A stretch of DNA of 61,746 nucleotides, taken from positions 1 through 61,746 of the forward strand of contig NZ_BDBK01000023.1 of the NCBI RefSeq assembly GCF_001612945.1, in the 5' to 3' direction. Under the pieces are notes generated by a model, which was not told where the DNA came from, made no database searches, and worked only from the letters and a program-made list of their open reading frames with translations. The DNA is from Nocardia inohanensis NBRC 100128. Its GTDB lineage: Bacteria > Actinomycetota > Actinomycetes > Mycobacteriales > Mycobacteriaceae. Position numbers and translations under genes: made by a program. Below are positions 16,407 to 25,935 of the stretch, piece by piece; the stretch's first letter is position 1; each line of letters opens with the position of its first letter.

Positions 16407-17861
16407 TTGGCAAGACATCCGAAGTTCAAGCCCGCCCGGACCGCCATAGCCCTGGCCGCGATCCTCGCGATCGCCGCGACGGCGGCGTGTTCGTCGAACT
16501 CCTCTGACTCCTCGTCATCCGGCAGCTCCTCGACCCCGCCGAGCGGCGACCTCGAGGCCGCCGTGAACGCCTACGTCTACACCTATCCCCTGGTGTCGGT
16601 GGAGCTCACCCGGCGCATGATGACCAATGTGGCTGCCCCGGACCCGGCCAAGGGCATGGCGCCGCTGAATCAGTTGGCGCCCATGGCTTTCCTGCCCGAC
16701 GCGAGCTTCGAAGCGGTGGTGCGGCCGAACGTCGACACCCTCTACACCTCGATGCTCTTCGACGTCGCCGCCGAACCGCTGGTGGTCACCGTGCCAGCCA
16801 TGGGCGATCGCTATCACCTGTTCCCGGTGCTCGACATGTGGACGAACGTCGACGCCGCCCCGGGTTCCCGCACCATTCCGGAGGCGGGCAAGGGCTACGA
16901 ATTCGCGATCGTCGGCCCCAACTGGCAGGGCACGCTGCCCACCGGCGTCCACGAGTATCGGCTGCCGACCGACGCCGGCTGGATGATCGGGCGCGTCTCC
17001 GTCGACGGCTCCGACGATGTGCCCAATGTGATTGCGCTCCAGGAGAAGACGACCGCCGTCCCGCTCAGCTCGTACGGCAAGCCCGACACCGCCCCGCAGC
17101 ACGGCGACATCCATCCGGACTGGCCGGCCAAGCAGCCGGTCGCCGACTACCTGCACAATCTGACCGCACAGCAGTACTGGGATCTGTACTACTCGAGCCT
17201 GTCGCACACCCAGACCCGGCCCGAGGACAAGGCGCTGCTGGAGCAGTTGGCGAAGGCCGGATGGAGTCCGGACAAGAAGCTGGATCTGTCGCAGCTGCCG
17301 AGCGCCGACAGCGCCCGGTGGGAGCAGGCGTGGCCGAAGGCGTTGAGCCGCATCGAAACCCGGCCGCACGAGGAGCCGGTGAACGGCTGGCAGACGGTGC
17401 GCAAGAACATCGGCGACTACGGCACCGATTACAGCACCCGCGCCATCATCGCCTTCCTCGGGCTGGGCGCGAACCTGCCGCAGGACGCCATCTACCCGGT
17501 CACCAGCGTCGATCAGCAGAACGCGCGGTTGAATTCGGACCGGAACTACGTGCTGCATTTCGACGCCGGCCGGATCCCGCCGGTGCACGGCTTCTGGTCG
17601 GTCACCATGTACGACCCGAAGGGATACTTCGTCGCGAATCCGATCAACCGGTTCGCGGTGCGCGGCGACCGGCTGACGAAGAACGCCGACGGGTCCATCG
17701 ACATCTGGATTCAGCGCGAGAACCCGGGGCAGGACAGGGAAGCCAATTGGCTGCCCGCGCCCGCCTCGGGTGATTTCAACCTGACGATGCGCACCTACTG
17801 GCCCGATCAGAAGATCGTGGACGGCGAATGGAACCCCACCGCCGTCGAGATCACCGGCTGA
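16407..17861 (+). CDS. DUF1254/DUF1214-domain lipoprotein
   Basis: 484 residues. A lipoprotein signal peptide ends in ATAAC with Cys28 as the lipid-modified residue, followed by a Ser-rich linker. DUF1254 (about 50-180: AYVYTYPLVSVELTRRM, VVRPNVDTLYTSMLFD) and DUF1214 (about 360-470: YVLHFDAGRIPPVHGFWSVTMYD, NRFAVRGDRL) make up the rest. This two-domain family is widespread and of unknown function. It starts at TTG 16407, fixed by GGAGG six bases upstream; a nearby ATG at 16402 is out of frame. The gene converges with YhhN with only one base between their ends. Confidence 0.85.
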   Translation: MARHPKFKPARTAIALAAILAIAATAACSSNSSDSSSSGSSSTPPSGDLEAAVNAYVYTYPLVSVELTRRMMTNVAAPDPAKGMAPLNQLAPMAFLPDASFEAVVRPNVDTLYTSMLFDVAAEPLVVTVPAMGDRYHLFPVLDMWTNVDAAPGSRTIPEAGKGYEFAIVGPNWQGTLPTGVHEYRLPTDAGWMIGRVSVDGSDDVPNVIALQEKTTAVPLSSYGKPDTAPQHGDIHPDWPAKQPVADYLHNLTAQQYWDLYYSSLSHTQTRPEDKALLEQLAKAGWSPDKKLDLSQLPSADSARWEQAWPKALSRIETRPHEEPVNGWQTVRKNIGDYGTDYSTRAIIAFLGLGANLPQDAIYPVTSVDQQNARLNSDRNYVLHFDAGRIPPVHGFWSVTMYDPKGYFVANPINRFAVRGDRLTKNADGSIDIWIQRENPGQDREANWLPAPASGDFNLTMRTYWPDQKIVDGEWNPTAVEITG

Positions 17862-17862
17862 G

Positions 17863-18549
17863 TCAGCGGTGTGCCCGCGGATCGGCCAAAAGATATTGGG
17901 CCGCAGCGTAAGTACCCAGGATGACGCCCTCGCTGACGCGCCGGGATTTCTCGCTGCGAGCGAAGATCCGGCGCAGCACGATGAGGCCGTCGGAGAGGGT
18001 GAACAGCGTTGCGCCCAGGCCGAGCCGCGAGCGTGGATCCCGGCCCGGGATATTCAGCCCCGCAATGTTTTTCGCGCCGGGGGCCAATCCCGGGTCGGAG
18101 GCCAGCGTGGCCGCCGTACCCAGGGTGGCGCCGTAGGCGGTCAACGGTGCGGCGACGGTCGGAGCCCGCAGCCGCAGCAGCGCACCGGCACCCAGCCACG
18201 CCGCCAGCCGCGGCACCGCCACCCGGGTGCGCGGACGACCGCCACGCCGGAACCACAACCACGAGTATCCGGTCTGCATGACCGCGAAAGATGTTGCGCC
18301 CGCGACCAATCGGCGATCGTTGTCCGGCTCGATGAGCAGTACGTCGCCGACCGTGGCGGCGGCCAGCGCACCGAGCAGCACGCCGCGATCGACCGGATCG
18401 AGCTCCTTGCCGTTGACGACCACATCCGCCGCCAGCAGCGGCATCAGCAAAGGCTTCGCGGCCCACTGCAAGCTGTCGCGGCCGGTGACGGCGCCGAACA
18501 CCGTCACCGCCGCCGCGCCGGCGAAGGCGGCGCGGAACGGGCGGGCCAT
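17863..18549 (-). CDS. YhhN/TMEM86-family (lysoplasmalogenase-like) membrane protein
   Basis: 228 residues with six to eight hydrophobic segments. The YhhN pattern is seen in QWAAKPLLMPLLAADVV near the N-terminus, LAAATVGDVLLIEPD, and LGATLFTLSDGLIVLRRI near the C-terminus, where conserved Asp residues line the presumed active site. Characterised relatives hydrolyse the vinyl ether bond of lysoplasmalogens; a bacterial substrate is not clear. Its ATG overlaps the FabH-like stop (TGATG), so it is translated by coupling and belongs to the same transcript. Confidence 0.82.
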   Translation of the reverse strand: MARPFRAAFAGAAAVTVFGAVTGRDSLQWAAKPLLMPLLAADVVVNGKELDPVDRGVLLGALAAATVGDVLLIEPDNDRRLVAGATSFAVMQTGYSWLWFRRGGRPRTRVAVPRLAAWLGAGALLRLRAPTVAAPLTAYGATLGTAATLASDPGLAPGAKNIAGLNIPGRDPRSRLGLGATLFTLSDGLIVLRRIFARSEKSRRVSEGVILGTYAAAQYLLADPRAHR

Positions 18550-19604
18550 CAGAAGGAGGGTTCGGCCGGAGCCGGGGGCAGCACGGCGATCTGACCGGCG
18601 TAGGACAGGCCCGCGCCGAAGCCGAGCAGCAGCGCCAGCTGTCCGCCCTTGGCCTTGCCGGTCACCAGCATCTCCTCGATGGCGAGCGGGATCGACGCGG
18701 CCGAGGTGTTGCCGGTGTTCTCGATGTCATTGGCCATCGGGATGTCGTCGGCGAGCCCGAGGTTCTTCTTCATGAGCTCGTTGATGCGGGCATTGGCCTG
18801 GTGCGGAATGAAGATCTCGATGTCTTCCTTGGCCACGCCGGCCTTCTCGATCACGCCGGAGAGCGCCCGCGGCAGGGTGACGGCGGCCCAGCGGAAGACC
18901 TTGGGGCCCTCCATATGCAGCGACATCCGGCCCACCGGCTCGACGGCCGGGTCGGTGCCCTGGAGCGCCTGCGCCTTGCGCATGTACTCCAGGAAATCGA
19001 CGTCCTGGGCGATGGCCTCGGCGTTCTCGCCGTCGGACCCCCATACCGTCGGGGAGATGCCGTTTTCCTCGCTCGGCCCGACCACCACCGCGCCCGCACC
19101 GTCACCGAAGATCATGGCGGTGCCGCGGTCGGTCGGATCCAGGCCCACGGTCATCGTCTCGGCGCCGATGACCAGGATGTACTCGGCCGAACCGGAGCGG
19201 ATCATGTCGGCCGCCACGCCCAGCCCGTACCCGAAACCACCGCAGCCGGAGGTCAGGTCGAAGGCCGGGATGCCGTTCATCCCCAGATCGGCGGCGATGG
19301 TCGGGGCGCCGTGCGGGGTCAGCTTGAGCCAGCTGGAGGTGCACAGGATGAGCGCGCCGATCTTCGACCGGTCGATGCCGGTGTTGTTCAGCGCGCGATC
19401 ACCCGCGGCGACGGCCATGGTGCGCAGGGTCTCGTCACCGCTGATCCAGCGCCGGTTGTGGATGCCGGTGCGGTCGAAGATCCACTCCGGGGTGGAATCC
19501 AGTTGTTCACACACCTCGGCATTGCTGACCAGGCGCTGGGGCCGGTAAGCGCCGATGCCGAGCATCGCAACATTCTGATTGCCCTGATTGATTGCAATGC
19601 TCAC
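18549..19604 (-). CDS. Beta-ketoacyl-ACP synthase III (FabH-like)
   Basis: 351 residues with the full KAS III triad: Cys121 in DLTSGCGGFGYG, His in IPHQANARI and Asn in DIENTGNTSAAS. KAS III condenses an acyl-CoA with malonyl-ACP and can start fatty acid, mycolate or polyketide chains; the primer specificity is not evident. M. tuberculosis FabH (Rv0533c) is not in this neighbourhood, so this may be an extra or specialised synthase. The start is uncertain: GTG 19604 gives a normal length, but GTG 19607 and GTG 19649 are also open and no strong ribosome binding site is seen. It overlaps the following YhhN gene by one base. Confidence 0.88.
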   Translation of the reverse strand: MSIAINQGNQNVAMLGIGAYRPQRLVSNAEVCEQLDSTPEWIFDRTGIHNRRWISGDETLRTMAVAAGDRALNNTGIDRSKIGALILCTSSWLKLTPHGAPTIAADLGMNGIPAFDLTSGCGGFGYGLGVAADMIRSGSAEYILVIGAETMTVGLDPTDRGTAMIFGDGAGAVVVGPSEENGISPTVWGSDGENAEAIAQDVDFLEYMRKAQALQGTDPAVEPVGRMSLHMEGPKVFRWAAVTLPRALSGVIEKAGVAKEDIEIFIPHQANARINELMKKNLGLADDIPMANDIENTGNTSAASIPLAIEEMLVTGKAKGGQLALLLGFGAGLSYAGQIAVLPPAPAEPSF

Positions 19605-19695
19605 CACAGGTGACTCACACGACCCTTCACCATCGAAGAATATGACCACCTCAGGCTAACTCAGGCGACCAGTTCAGCCCACAGCCGGATTGCGT

Positions 19696-20253
19696 TCAGC
19701 CCAGCGCCAGATCTTTGAGGCTCAGGATCGAGCGATACTCGAGTCCCTCGGCCGCGATGATGTCGTCGGCGCCCGTCTCGCGATCCACCACCGTCGCCAC
19801 GCCCACCACGATCGCGCCGGCATCGCGCAGCGCCCGCACCGCGGTCAGCGGCGAGTTGCCGGTGGTCGTGGTGTCCTCGACCACGAGCACGCGCTTGCCC
19901 ACCACATCCGGGCCCTCGATCTGGCGCTGCATGCCGTGCGACTTGGCGGCCTTGCGCACCACGAAGGCGTTGATCGGACGGCCCGGGGCGTGCATGACCG
20001 CCGCCGCGACCGGGTCCGCGCCCATGGTGAGCCCGCCGACCGATTCGAAGTCCCAGTCCGCGACCAATTCACGGAGCAGCTTGCCGATCAGCGGCGCGGC
20101 CTCGTGGTGCAGGGTGGCGCGGCGCAGATCCACGTAGTAGTCGGCTTCCTTGCCCGAGGACAAGGTGACCTTGCCGTGCACGACGGCGAGGTCGCGTACC
20201 AGCTCGGCGAGTCTGTCCCGGTCGGTCGTCGTTACCTGCATTGCTGTGTTCAT
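19696..20253 (-). CDS. pyrE: Orotate phosphoribosyltransferase
   Basis: 185 residues, typical length. It joins orotate and PRPP to form OMP in pyrimidine synthesis. The PRPP-binding signature RVLVVEDTTTTGNS is intact, as are KVTLSSGKEADYYVDLR and GGLTMGADPVAAAV. ATG 20253 has GGAAGG two bases upstream. It overlaps the SDR stop by four bases (ATGA). The order pyrE, Rv0383c-like, clpB matches M. tuberculosis Rv0382c-Rv0384c, apart from the inserted SDR and DUF5666 genes. Confidence 0.95.
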   Translation of the reverse strand: MNTAMQVTTTDRDRLAELVRDLAVVHGKVTLSSGKEADYYVDLRRATLHHEAAPLIGKLLRELVADWDFESVGGLTMGADPVAAAVMHAPGRPINAFVVRKAAKSHGMQRQIEGPDVVGKRVLVVEDTTTTGNSPLTAVRALRDAGAIVVGVATVVDRETGADDIIAAEGLEYRSILSLKDLALG

Positions 20254-21062
20254 GTCCTTCCGCGTGCGTTGAACAGGCCCTGGTTGAGGCGGGTCAGCAC
20301 GGACCGCGGGAGCAGTCCGGTGACCGCGGCGATCGTTTTGTACTGCAAGCCGGGCACACTGATCACCCGGTTCTTCTCGAGATCCTGCAATGAACCGTTC
20401 ACCACTTCGTCCACGCCCAGCCACAGCGGCCGCGGCAGCTTGGCCGTCGCGAGGCCGGCTCGCTCGTGGAATTCGGTGTGCACGAGTCCGGGGCAGAGCG
20501 CCTGCACCCGGACTCCGGTTCCGGCCAGCCCGCCTGCCAGCCCTTCCGAGAAGGATACGACGTACGCCTTGGAGGCCGAGTAGGTCGATCCCCTGCCCGC
20601 GACGAGCCCGGCCATGCTGGCCACATTCACGATGGTGCCGTTGGCGGCGTGCAGCATGGGCGGCAGGGCCGCATGGGTGAGCCGCAGCACGGCGGTGACA
20701 TTGACATCCAGTTGAGACTGTAGGAGTTCCGGCGTCAGGTTCCAAAATTCGCCCGAAGTACCGAAACCGGCATTGTTGACCAGAAATTCGACACCCGCGG
20801 CGAGTCGGGCGGCGACCCGCTCCCGATCCGCTTCCTTCGACAGATCCGCGGGCAGGACCTCCGCCCGCGCCCCGTATCTGGTCTCGACCTCGTGCGCCAA
20901 GGCCGCCAATCGTTGCTCGTCCCGGGCCACCAGCACCAGGTCGTAGCCGAGCGAGGCGAGCCGCGAGGCGTATCCCAAGCCGATGCCCGAGGTGGGTCCG
21001 GTGACCAAGGCCACCGGACGATGCGCGCCGGGCAGGCGGGAAACGGGAGAGCTCTCGATCAT
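20250..21062 (-). CDS. Short-chain dehydrogenase/reductase (SDR)
   Basis: 270 residues, classical SDR: NAD(P)-binding VTGPTSGIGLGYA, structural NNAG and catalytic Ser with YSASK (Tyr and Lys). VLVARDEQRL, with Arg after the second strand, favours NADP. The substrate is unknown; the C-terminal extension after residue 225 resembles SDRs acting on lipids or steroids. ATG 21062 was preferred to an in-frame TTG at 21068. It precedes pyrE with a four-base overlap, so the two are co-translated although no metabolic link is obvious. Confidence 0.87.
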   Translation of the reverse strand: MIESSPVSRLPGAHRPVALVTGPTSGIGLGYASRLASLGYDLVLVARDEQRLAALAHEVETRYGARAEVLPADLSKEADRERVAARLAAGVEFLVNNAGFGTSGEFWNLTPELLQSQLDVNVTAVLRLTHAALPPMLHAANGTIVNVASMAGLVAGRGSTYSASKAYVVSFSEGLAGGLAGTGVRVQALCPGLVHTEFHERAGLATAKLPRPLWLGVDEVVNGSLQDLEKNRVISVPGLQYKTIAAVTGLLPRSVLTRLNQGLFNARGRT

Positions 21063-21206
21063 CGACAACCCATCACTCGGAAACTACGGGCACGGTCGCC
21101 GATGACCGAGACTGCGCAACCATTCTGGTGCTTCGCGCGCACCGCCGAGGTGAATCCACGCGCACCGGCGGAAAAACTCGATGCCGGGGCGCGTGTCACC
21201 GTCCCG

Positions 21207-22319
21207 TCACCGGGGCGTGGGTCCTTGGTACGGGCGGAAACCAGGATGGAACGGGCCACCCGGCGGGGCGCTGCGGCCCTGATCCTTGCGCCAGCCCTCC
21301 TCGGGCTCGCGGTCGTCGTCCTCGGGTTCCTCGTCGCGCCACTCGGCGCGTTCGTCACGCCATTCGTCCTCGTCACGCGGGCGGGCGGGCCGATCGCGGT
21401 CGTCGTCGTCCTCGAACTCCTCCTCGTCCTCGGGGGCGGGAGGCCAGTTGCGGCGCGGGCGGTTTCGCGGATCGGGCACGACTTTCAGTGCGGGACGCCA
21501 GGATTCGGGCTCCTCGGCATCCTCGCCGGCGATGTCGTTGACCAGCGGGCCGTACTCGTCGTCGGCGTCCTCGGGTTCGGGTCCGCGGGCCGGACGCTTG
21601 CGCTCGTCACCGAGGTCGCCGAATTCGTCGTGACCGTCGTAGTCCTCGTCGTCGGCGAGCGATACCGGACGGCCGGGTTCGGGCAATTCGTCGCGACCGC
21701 GGTCGACGGCGTTCACCGGCGGCAGCACGTGCAGCAGGCCGGAGAGCCGCAGCACCGCGTCGACGGCCATCTCCCAGTCCTTGGCGACCGCGCCGACCGG
21801 CAGCATGCCGAGCGTCCAATTGCCTTCGGACCACAGCTGTTGCACGGTGTCGGGCAGCGATTCGATGAACGCCACCATGCGCTGATCCACCGCGTGCCGG
21901 GCGATGTCGGGGTTGGTGGCGAACACCACCCGATCGCCGATGGCGCCCAGCAGCTCCAGATCGTGGTCCTTGGGCGGGGCCGCGGTCTTGAGCCGGAGGT
22001 CGATATCGATATCCGAACCGATCTGCCGGCGCACCGCGACCAGGGTGGCGGCGTCCTCCAGATCGAACAGGACGAACTTCTCGCCCTTGCGGTTTCCGGA
22101 GACCACGTCCACGGCGGAGAGGTAGCCCAGTTTGGCGAGCGCGCCGCGCCGCCAGGTGGAGGCGAGCGCGGGCTCCACCGAAACGTAGGTGTAGCCCTGG
22201 GATTTCGCCCAGACCTGCCGGACGTGCCCGGGGCGCTGCCGTTGCAGCCGATCGAAATAGAGCAGCACGATCGCACCCACCAGCGCGATCGCCGCCAACC
22301 CGAACCATATTGCCGTCAT
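21207..22319 (-). CDS. Rv0383c-like membrane-anchored protein with acidic tail
   Basis: 370 residues: an N-terminal hydrophobic anchor (residues 4-22, IWFGLAAIALVGAIVLLYF), a soluble alpha/beta domain (about 30-205) and a highly charged, low-complexity tail rich in Asp, Glu, Arg and Pro (about 210-370). It occupies the place of M. tuberculosis Rv0383c, a conserved exported protein of unknown function between pyrE and clpB, and its core looks related; the long charged tail may be lineage-specific. ATG 22319. No enzymatic motif is visible. Confidence 0.78.
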   Translation of the reverse strand: MTAIWFGLAAIALVGAIVLLYFDRLQRQRPGHVRQVWAKSQGYTYVSVEPALASTWRRGALAKLGYLSAVDVVSGNRKGEKFVLFDLEDAATLVAVRRQIGSDIDIDLRLKTAAPPKDHDLELLGAIGDRVVFATNPDIARHAVDQRMVAFIESLPDTVQQLWSEGNWTLGMLPVGAVAKDWEMAVDAVLRLSGLLHVLPPVNAVDRGRDELPEPGRPVSLADDEDYDGHDEFGDLGDERKRPARGPEPEDADDEYGPLVNDIAGEDAEEPESWRPALKVVPDPRNRPRRNWPPAPEDEEEFEDDDDRDRPARPRDEDEWRDERAEWRDEEPEDDDREPEEGWRKDQGRSAPPGGPFHPGFRPYQGPTPR

Positions 22320-22375
22320 CGCCGCCTACCCTATCCAGCCGAGGGTCCGATTGCCCGCTGCGCCAGCCTTTTCGC

Positions 22376-23209
22376 TCACCGCGTCCCACCGGGCAGCGAA
22401 GTACTGATGATGATCTTGGCTTGAATCGAACCATCAGTGTTCTTGTCGCCCTGCACCATCACCATCTCACCCACCGGAAGATCGGCCACCTTCGTGCTGC
22501 CGAGCGAGATCACCTGGGTCTTGTCATCGGTTTTCACGGTCACCGTAGTGCCCGACAGCGAGGTGACGGTGAGCGTCTTGCCGTCATTGCTCGCGATGGT
22601 GCCCATGTTCGCACCCAGATTGTCGATATCGCCGAGGCCCGGGATCTGTGGAATGCCGCTGGGCAGCGGTATCGAGGAGGTCCCGCCGCTGCCGGGTTTG
22701 GTCGACACGATGATCAGCGGATTGTTCGAGGTGGTGCTGCCCGAGGCGGCGGTGTCCGGCGAATCCTTGTCGGCCAGCAGGCTTCCCACCAGCACACCCA
22801 CGACGGCGACCAGCGCGATCGCACCGAGACCGAGGCCGATCCACAGACCCGTTCTCTTCTTCGGCGGCTGCGGCGGCGGGCCGGGCGGCTGCGGTGGATA
22901 TTGCAGCGGCCCGCCGTACCCCGGCGTCGCGGACCCGTAGGCCGCGGTGGGCGGGTACTCGGTGCCGTTCTCGTACGCACCCCAGCCGGAGTCGTGCGCC
23001 GGAAAGACCTGCGTCGCATTCGGTCCGGGCGGCTGTCCGAAGTACTCGGTCGGCGCGCCCGCCTGATAGTTGACGGTCTCCGCCGATCCGTACGCCTCGC
23101 CGGGCGACGAGGTGTAGCCGGGCCCCGGCCCATTACCCACCTTCTCGGTAGGCCCATCCGCCGGATCGGCAGCGGGCCGCCGCGACCAGGGATCGCTCGG
23201 ATCAGTCAT
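22376..23209 (-). CDS. DUF5666-domain membrane protein with Pro/Gly/Tyr-rich N-terminus
   Basis: 277 residues. The first 120 are disordered and rich in Pro, Gly and Tyr, then one transmembrane helix (about 121-145) and an exported C-terminal beta domain (about 195-277: GKTLTVTSLSGTTVTVKTDDKTQVI, VGEMVMVQGDKNTDGSIQAKII), the DUF5666 pattern. The arrangement resembles other actinobacterial envelope proteins with a cytoplasmic disordered head. Function unknown. ATG 23209 has GGAGG only one base upstream, unusually close. The clpB terminator stands between it and clpB, so it needs its own promoter. Confidence 0.8.
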   Translation of the reverse strand: MTDPSDPWSRRPAADPADGPTEKVGNGPGPGYTSSPGEAYGSAETVNYQAGAPTEYFGQPPGPNATQVFPAHDSGWGAYENGTEYPPTAAYGSATPGYGGPLQYPPQPPGPPPQPPKKRTGLWIGLGLGAIALVAVVGVLVGSLLADKDSPDTAASGSTTSNNPLIIVSTKPGSGGTSSIPLPSGIPQIPGLGDIDNLGANMGTIASNDGKTLTVTSLSGTTVTVKTDDKTQVISLGSTKVADLPVGEMVMVQGDKNTDGSIQAKIIISTSLPGGTR

Positions 23210-23274
23210 GGCCTCCAGGGTATGCGGAAGCACACCGCTCGGCCGCGAACTCGACCGCACGGCACGCTTCACAT

Positions 23275-23315
23275 GCGGATGCCCCGCCCGAGTCGTGCTC
23301 GGGCGGGGCATCCGC
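23275..23315 (-). terminator. clpB terminator, 18-bp stem
   Basis: A perfect 18-bp inverted repeat (23275-23292 and 23298-23315, core CGGATGCCCCGCCCGAG) with a five-base loop, starting eight bases past the clpB stop on the leftward strand. No U-tract. It is among the longest perfect stems in the window and should end the clpB transcript. Confidence 0.85.
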
Positions 23316-23322
23316 GATCCGA

Positions 23323-25878
23323 TTACCGGCCGACGATCAGCGCGTCCCCGGCGGGGCTCACATTGACCTTGACCATGTCACCGTCCTGCACCTCACCGGC
23401 GAGGAGTTCCTTGGCCAGGGTGTCGCCGATGGCCTGCTGGATCAACCGGCGCAGCGGCCGCGCCCCGTAGGCCGGGTCGTATCCGCGCACGGCCAGCCAG
23501 AATCGGGCCGAATCGGAGACGTCCAGCTTCAGGCGGCGCTGGGACAGCCGCTTCTGCAACTGGTCCAGCTGGATGTCGACGATGTGCTCCAGCTGCTCCT
23601 CGTCGAGGGCGTGGAACATGACCACGTCGTCGAGGCGGTTCAGGAATTCCGGCTTGAACGCGGAGCGCACCGCGGCCATGACGTAATCCTTGTCGCCGCC
23701 CGCACCCAGATTGGAGGTCAGGATGAGGATGGTGTTGCGGAAGTCCACGGCGCGGCCCTGACTGTCGGTCAGGCGGCCTTCGTCGAGGACCTGGAGCAGG
23801 ATGTCGAAGACGTCCGGGTGGGCCTTCTCGATCTCGTCGAAGAGCACCACGGTGTAGGGCCGCCGGCGCACCGCTTCGGTGAGCTGGCCGCCCTGGTCGT
23901 AGCCGACGTAGCCGGGGGGCGCGCCGACCAGCCGTGCGACGGAGTGCTTTTCGCTGTACTCGGACATGTCGATGCGCACCATGGCGCGCTCGTCGTCGAA
24001 GAGGAAGTCCGCCAACGCCTTCGCGAGCTCGGTCTTACCGACACCGGTGGGACCGACGAACATGAAGGAACCGGTCGGGCGGTTGGGGTCGGCGACCCCG
24101 GCCCGGGCGCGGCGCACGGCATCCGAAACCGCTTGCACGGCTTCCTTCTGCCCGACCACTCGGTGACCCAGTTCCTCCTCCATGCGGAGCAGTTTCTGGG
24201 TCTCGCCCTCCATCATCTTGCCCACGGGCACACCGGTCCAGGCCGACACCACCTCGGCGATATCGTCCGGTCCGACCTCCTCCTTGAGCATGACGTCGCC
24301 GTCGGAAGCGGTCTTGGCTTTCGCCTCGGCCTCGGCAAGCTCCTTCTCCAGCTTGGGGATTCGCCCGTACCGGAGTTCGGCGGCCTTGCCCAGATCGCCG
24401 TCGCGCTCGGCGCGCTCGGACTCGCCCTTGAGCGCCTCGAACTGCTCCTTGAGCCCGCGCACCGAATCGATGGCCTGCTTCTCGTTCTGCCAGCGGGTCA
24501 TCAACTGGTTGAGCTTCTCGCGGTCGTCGGCGAGCTCGGAGCGTAGCTTCTCCAGCCGCGCCTTGGAGGCTTCGTCGGTCTCCTTGGCCAGGGCCATCTC
24601 CTCGATCTCGAGGCGGCGCACCGCCCGCTCCACCTGGTCGATTTCGACCGGGCGGGAATCGATCTCCATGCGCAGCCGCGAGGCCGACTCGTCCACCAGG
24701 TCGATGGCCTTGTCCGGCAGGAACCGCGAGGTGATGTAGCGATCGGACAGGGTCGCGGCGGCCACCAGCGCGGAGTCGGTGATGCGCACGCCGTGGTGCA
24801 CCTCGTACCGCTCCTTGAGCCCGCGCAGGATGCCGACGGTGTCCTCCACCGACGGCTCGCCGACCAGCACCTGCTGGAAGCGGCGCTCCAGCGCCGGATC
24901 CTTCTCGATGTGCTTGCGGTACTCGTCCAGGGTGGTCGCGCCGACCAGGCGCAGCTCACCGCGGGCCAGCAGGGGCTTGATCATATTGCCCGCGTCCATG
25001 GCGGATTCACCGGTCGCGCCCGCACCCACGATGGTGTGCAGCTCGTCGATGAAGGTGATGATCTGTCCCGCACTGTCTTTGATCTCCTCGAGCACGGCCT
25101 TGAGCCGCTCCTCGAACTCACCGCGATACTTCGCACCGGCGACCATCGCGCCCAGATCGAGCGAGACCAGCTTCTTGCCGCGCAGGGACTCCGGCACGTC
25201 ACCGGCGATGATGCGCTGCGCCAGCCCCTCCACGATGGCGGTCTTGCCCACGCCGGGTTCGCCGATCAGCACCGGGTTGTTCTTGGTGCGCCGGCTCAAA
25301 ACCTGTACCACGCGCCGGATTTCGGTATCGCGGCCGATGACCGGGTCGAGCTTGCCGTCGCGCGCGGCGGCGGTCAGGTCGGTGGAGTACTTCTCCAGCG
25401 CCTGATACTGGCCCTCGGGATCGGCGGAGGTGACGCGGGTATTGCCGCGCACCGTGGTGAAGGCGTCGCGCAGGGCGTCGGCGGTCGCGCCGTACTTCAG
25501 CAGCAGCTGCGACACGTCCGAATCGCCCTTGGCAAGGCCGACCATCATGTGCTCGGTGGAGACGTACTCGTCGCCCATCTCGGTGGCGAGGCGCTGCGCG
25601 GCGGTGACCGCGGCGAGGGCTTCCCGGCCGAGATTGGGGGTGGCGGTCTGGCCGCTGGCACTGGGCAGGCGGTCGACGATGTCCTGGGCCTCGCGTCGCA
25701 CGGTCGCCGGATCGGTGCCGACGGCCTTGAGCAAGGGGGCGGCGATGCCATCGGTCTGATCCAGCAACGCCACCAGCAAGTGCGCCGGACGGATCTCCGG
25801 ATTGCCCGCGGCGGAGGCCGCTTGCAGGGCGGCGGTCAGCGCCGCCTGGGTCTTGGTGGTGGGATTGAACGAGTCCAC
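23323..25878 (-). CDS. clpB: ATP-dependent disaggregase ClpB
   Basis: 851 residues. Clp N-domain repeats (1-145), NBD1 with Walker A GEPGVGKTA near 205, a coiled-coil middle domain (about 405-525, including ERAERDGDLGKAAELRYGRIP), and NBD2 with Walker A GPTGVGKTE near 610 and the pore loop GAPPGYVGYDQGG. With DnaK/DnaJ/GrpE it resolubilises aggregated protein. GTG 25878 was chosen over GTG 25884 because AGGAAG directly abuts 25884 but sits six bases before 25878; the product then begins MDSFNPTTKTQ like the mycobacterial protein. The upstream region carries a HAIR operator and a SigH-type promoter, matching the double heat-shock and oxidative control known in M. tuberculosis. Confidence 0.97.
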   Translation of the reverse strand: MDSFNPTTKTQAALTAALQAASAAGNPEIRPAHLLVALLDQTDGIAAPLLKAVGTDPATVRREAQDIVDRLPSASGQTATPNLGREALAAVTAAQRLATEMGDEYVSTEHMMVGLAKGDSDVSQLLLKYGATADALRDAFTTVRGNTRVTSADPEGQYQALEKYSTDLTAAARDGKLDPVIGRDTEIRRVVQVLSRRTKNNPVLIGEPGVGKTAIVEGLAQRIIAGDVPESLRGKKLVSLDLGAMVAGAKYRGEFEERLKAVLEEIKDSAGQIITFIDELHTIVGAGATGESAMDAGNMIKPLLARGELRLVGATTLDEYRKHIEKDPALERRFQQVLVGEPSVEDTVGILRGLKERYEVHHGVRITDSALVAAATLSDRYITSRFLPDKAIDLVDESASRLRMEIDSRPVEIDQVERAVRRLEIEEMALAKETDEASKARLEKLRSELADDREKLNQLMTRWQNEKQAIDSVRGLKEQFEALKGESERAERDGDLGKAAELRYGRIPKLEKELAEAEAKAKTASDGDVMLKEEVGPDDIAEVVSAWTGVPVGKMMEGETQKLLRMEEELGHRVVGQKEAVQAVSDAVRRARAGVADPNRPTGSFMFVGPTGVGKTELAKALADFLFDDERAMVRIDMSEYSEKHSVARLVGAPPGYVGYDQGGQLTEAVRRRPYTVVLFDEIEKAHPDVFDILLQVLDEGRLTDSQGRAVDFRNTILILTSNLGAGGDKDYVMAAVRSAFKPEFLNRLDDVVMFHALDEEQLEHIVDIQLDQLQKRLSQRRLKLDVSDSARFWLAVRGYDPAYGARPLRRLIQQAIGDTLAKELLAGEVQDGDMVKVNVSPAGDALIVGR

Positions 25879-25909
25879 GTGCACCTTCCTACTAGTCGTT
25901 TACTCATGC

Positions 25910-25935
25910 AACGCGATGAGAGTTGAGTCTGTTCC
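25910..25935 (-). promoter_or_regulatory. SigH-type promoter of clpB
   Basis: On the leftward strand GGAACA (25930-25935) is followed after 16 bases by CGTT (25910-25913). This matches the SigH/SigR consensus GGAAYA-N16/17-CGTT. It would start RNA about 25 bases before the clpB GTG. The -35 element lies inside the HAIR site, so HspR binding would block it. Confidence 0.68.

Noticed and set aside
25878..25884. clpB start at GTG 25884
   Set aside because: The ribosome binding site AGGAAG abuts that codon with no spacer, whereas GTG 25878 has a six-base spacer and gives the N-terminus usual in the family.
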